Source: JACPNA01 sp964429715
GTDB taxonomy: Archaea > Nanobdellota > Nanobdellia > Woesearchaeales > GW2011-AR9
Reading direction: 5' to 3'
NCBI GenBank assembly: GCA_964429715.1
Contig: CAYSCV010000041.1
Location: forward strand, 1-12,400
DNA length: 12,400 nt
The first letter of the stretch is position 1; each line of letters opens with the position of its first letter. The notes under the pieces were generated by a model that was not told where the DNA came from, searched no databases, and was given only the letters and a program-made list of their open reading frames with translations. This document shows, piece by piece, positions 12,400-12,400 of the stretch. Both the position numbers and the translations under genes were made by a program.

Positions 12400-12400
12400 A

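Noticed and set aside
1..12400. tRNA, rRNA, CRISPR array or insertion sequence
   Set aside because: No spaced direct repeats, no transposase motifs with terminal repeats, and no cloverleaf or rRNA-like segments were seen on reading both strands; a computed search was not possible.

Overview
The window looks like a piece of an AT-rich archaeal chromosome. The call rests mainly on promoter layout. Several genes (139-510, 1114-1770, 2853-3437, 3537-3866, 5503-7848, 10052-11248) have an archaeal TATA box about 25-29 bases upstream of the start codon and no Shine-Dalgarno (SD) sequence, the arrangement expected for leaderless transcripts. Transcript ends lie in long T-tracts rather than GC-rich hairpins. 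The gene set (a geranylgeranyl-reductase-type flavoprotein, a CARF-like Rossmann protein, COG1361-like surface proteins with a C-terminal membrane anchor) fits too. A DPANN lineage such as Woesearchaeota or Pacearchaeota is my best guess, but this is inferred from style and not from a marker gene. No rRNA, tRNA, CRISPR array, insertion sequence or phage gene was seen.

Layout. 1-510 (minus): a stand-alone CARF-like protein followed by a possible 29-residue ORF. 677-1770 (plus): a four-helix membrane protein of unknown function and a HAD-type hydrolase. 1762-3437 (minus): a two-gene overlapping operon of a P-loop kinase-like NTPase and a geranylgeranyl-reductase-family flavoprotein. Its end overlaps the HAD gene tail to tail by 9 bases. 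3537-3866 (minus): a MazG-type pyrophosphohydrolase.

4041-9868 (minus) is the most interesting part: four consecutive genes for exported proteins. They are a C-terminally anchored Ig-like surface protein, a large secreted Ig-repeat protein with a calcium-binding thrombospondin type 3 segment, a protein with a perfect heptad coiled coil and a C-terminal region resembling a bacterial outer-membrane beta-barrel, and a small secreted four-cysteine protein. They may build one envelope structure, but that is inference. The anchored surface gene has a 16-base perfect inverted repeat, one arm being its own SD and the other lying just after its stop codon. The mRNA could therefore mask its own ribosome-binding site, or the gene could be an invertible segment.

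10052-12344 holds a divergent pair, an amino-acid permease (minus) and an aminoglycoside-phosphotransferase-fold kinase (plus), which appear to share a single TATA element. No gene-free stretch exceeds 200 bases.
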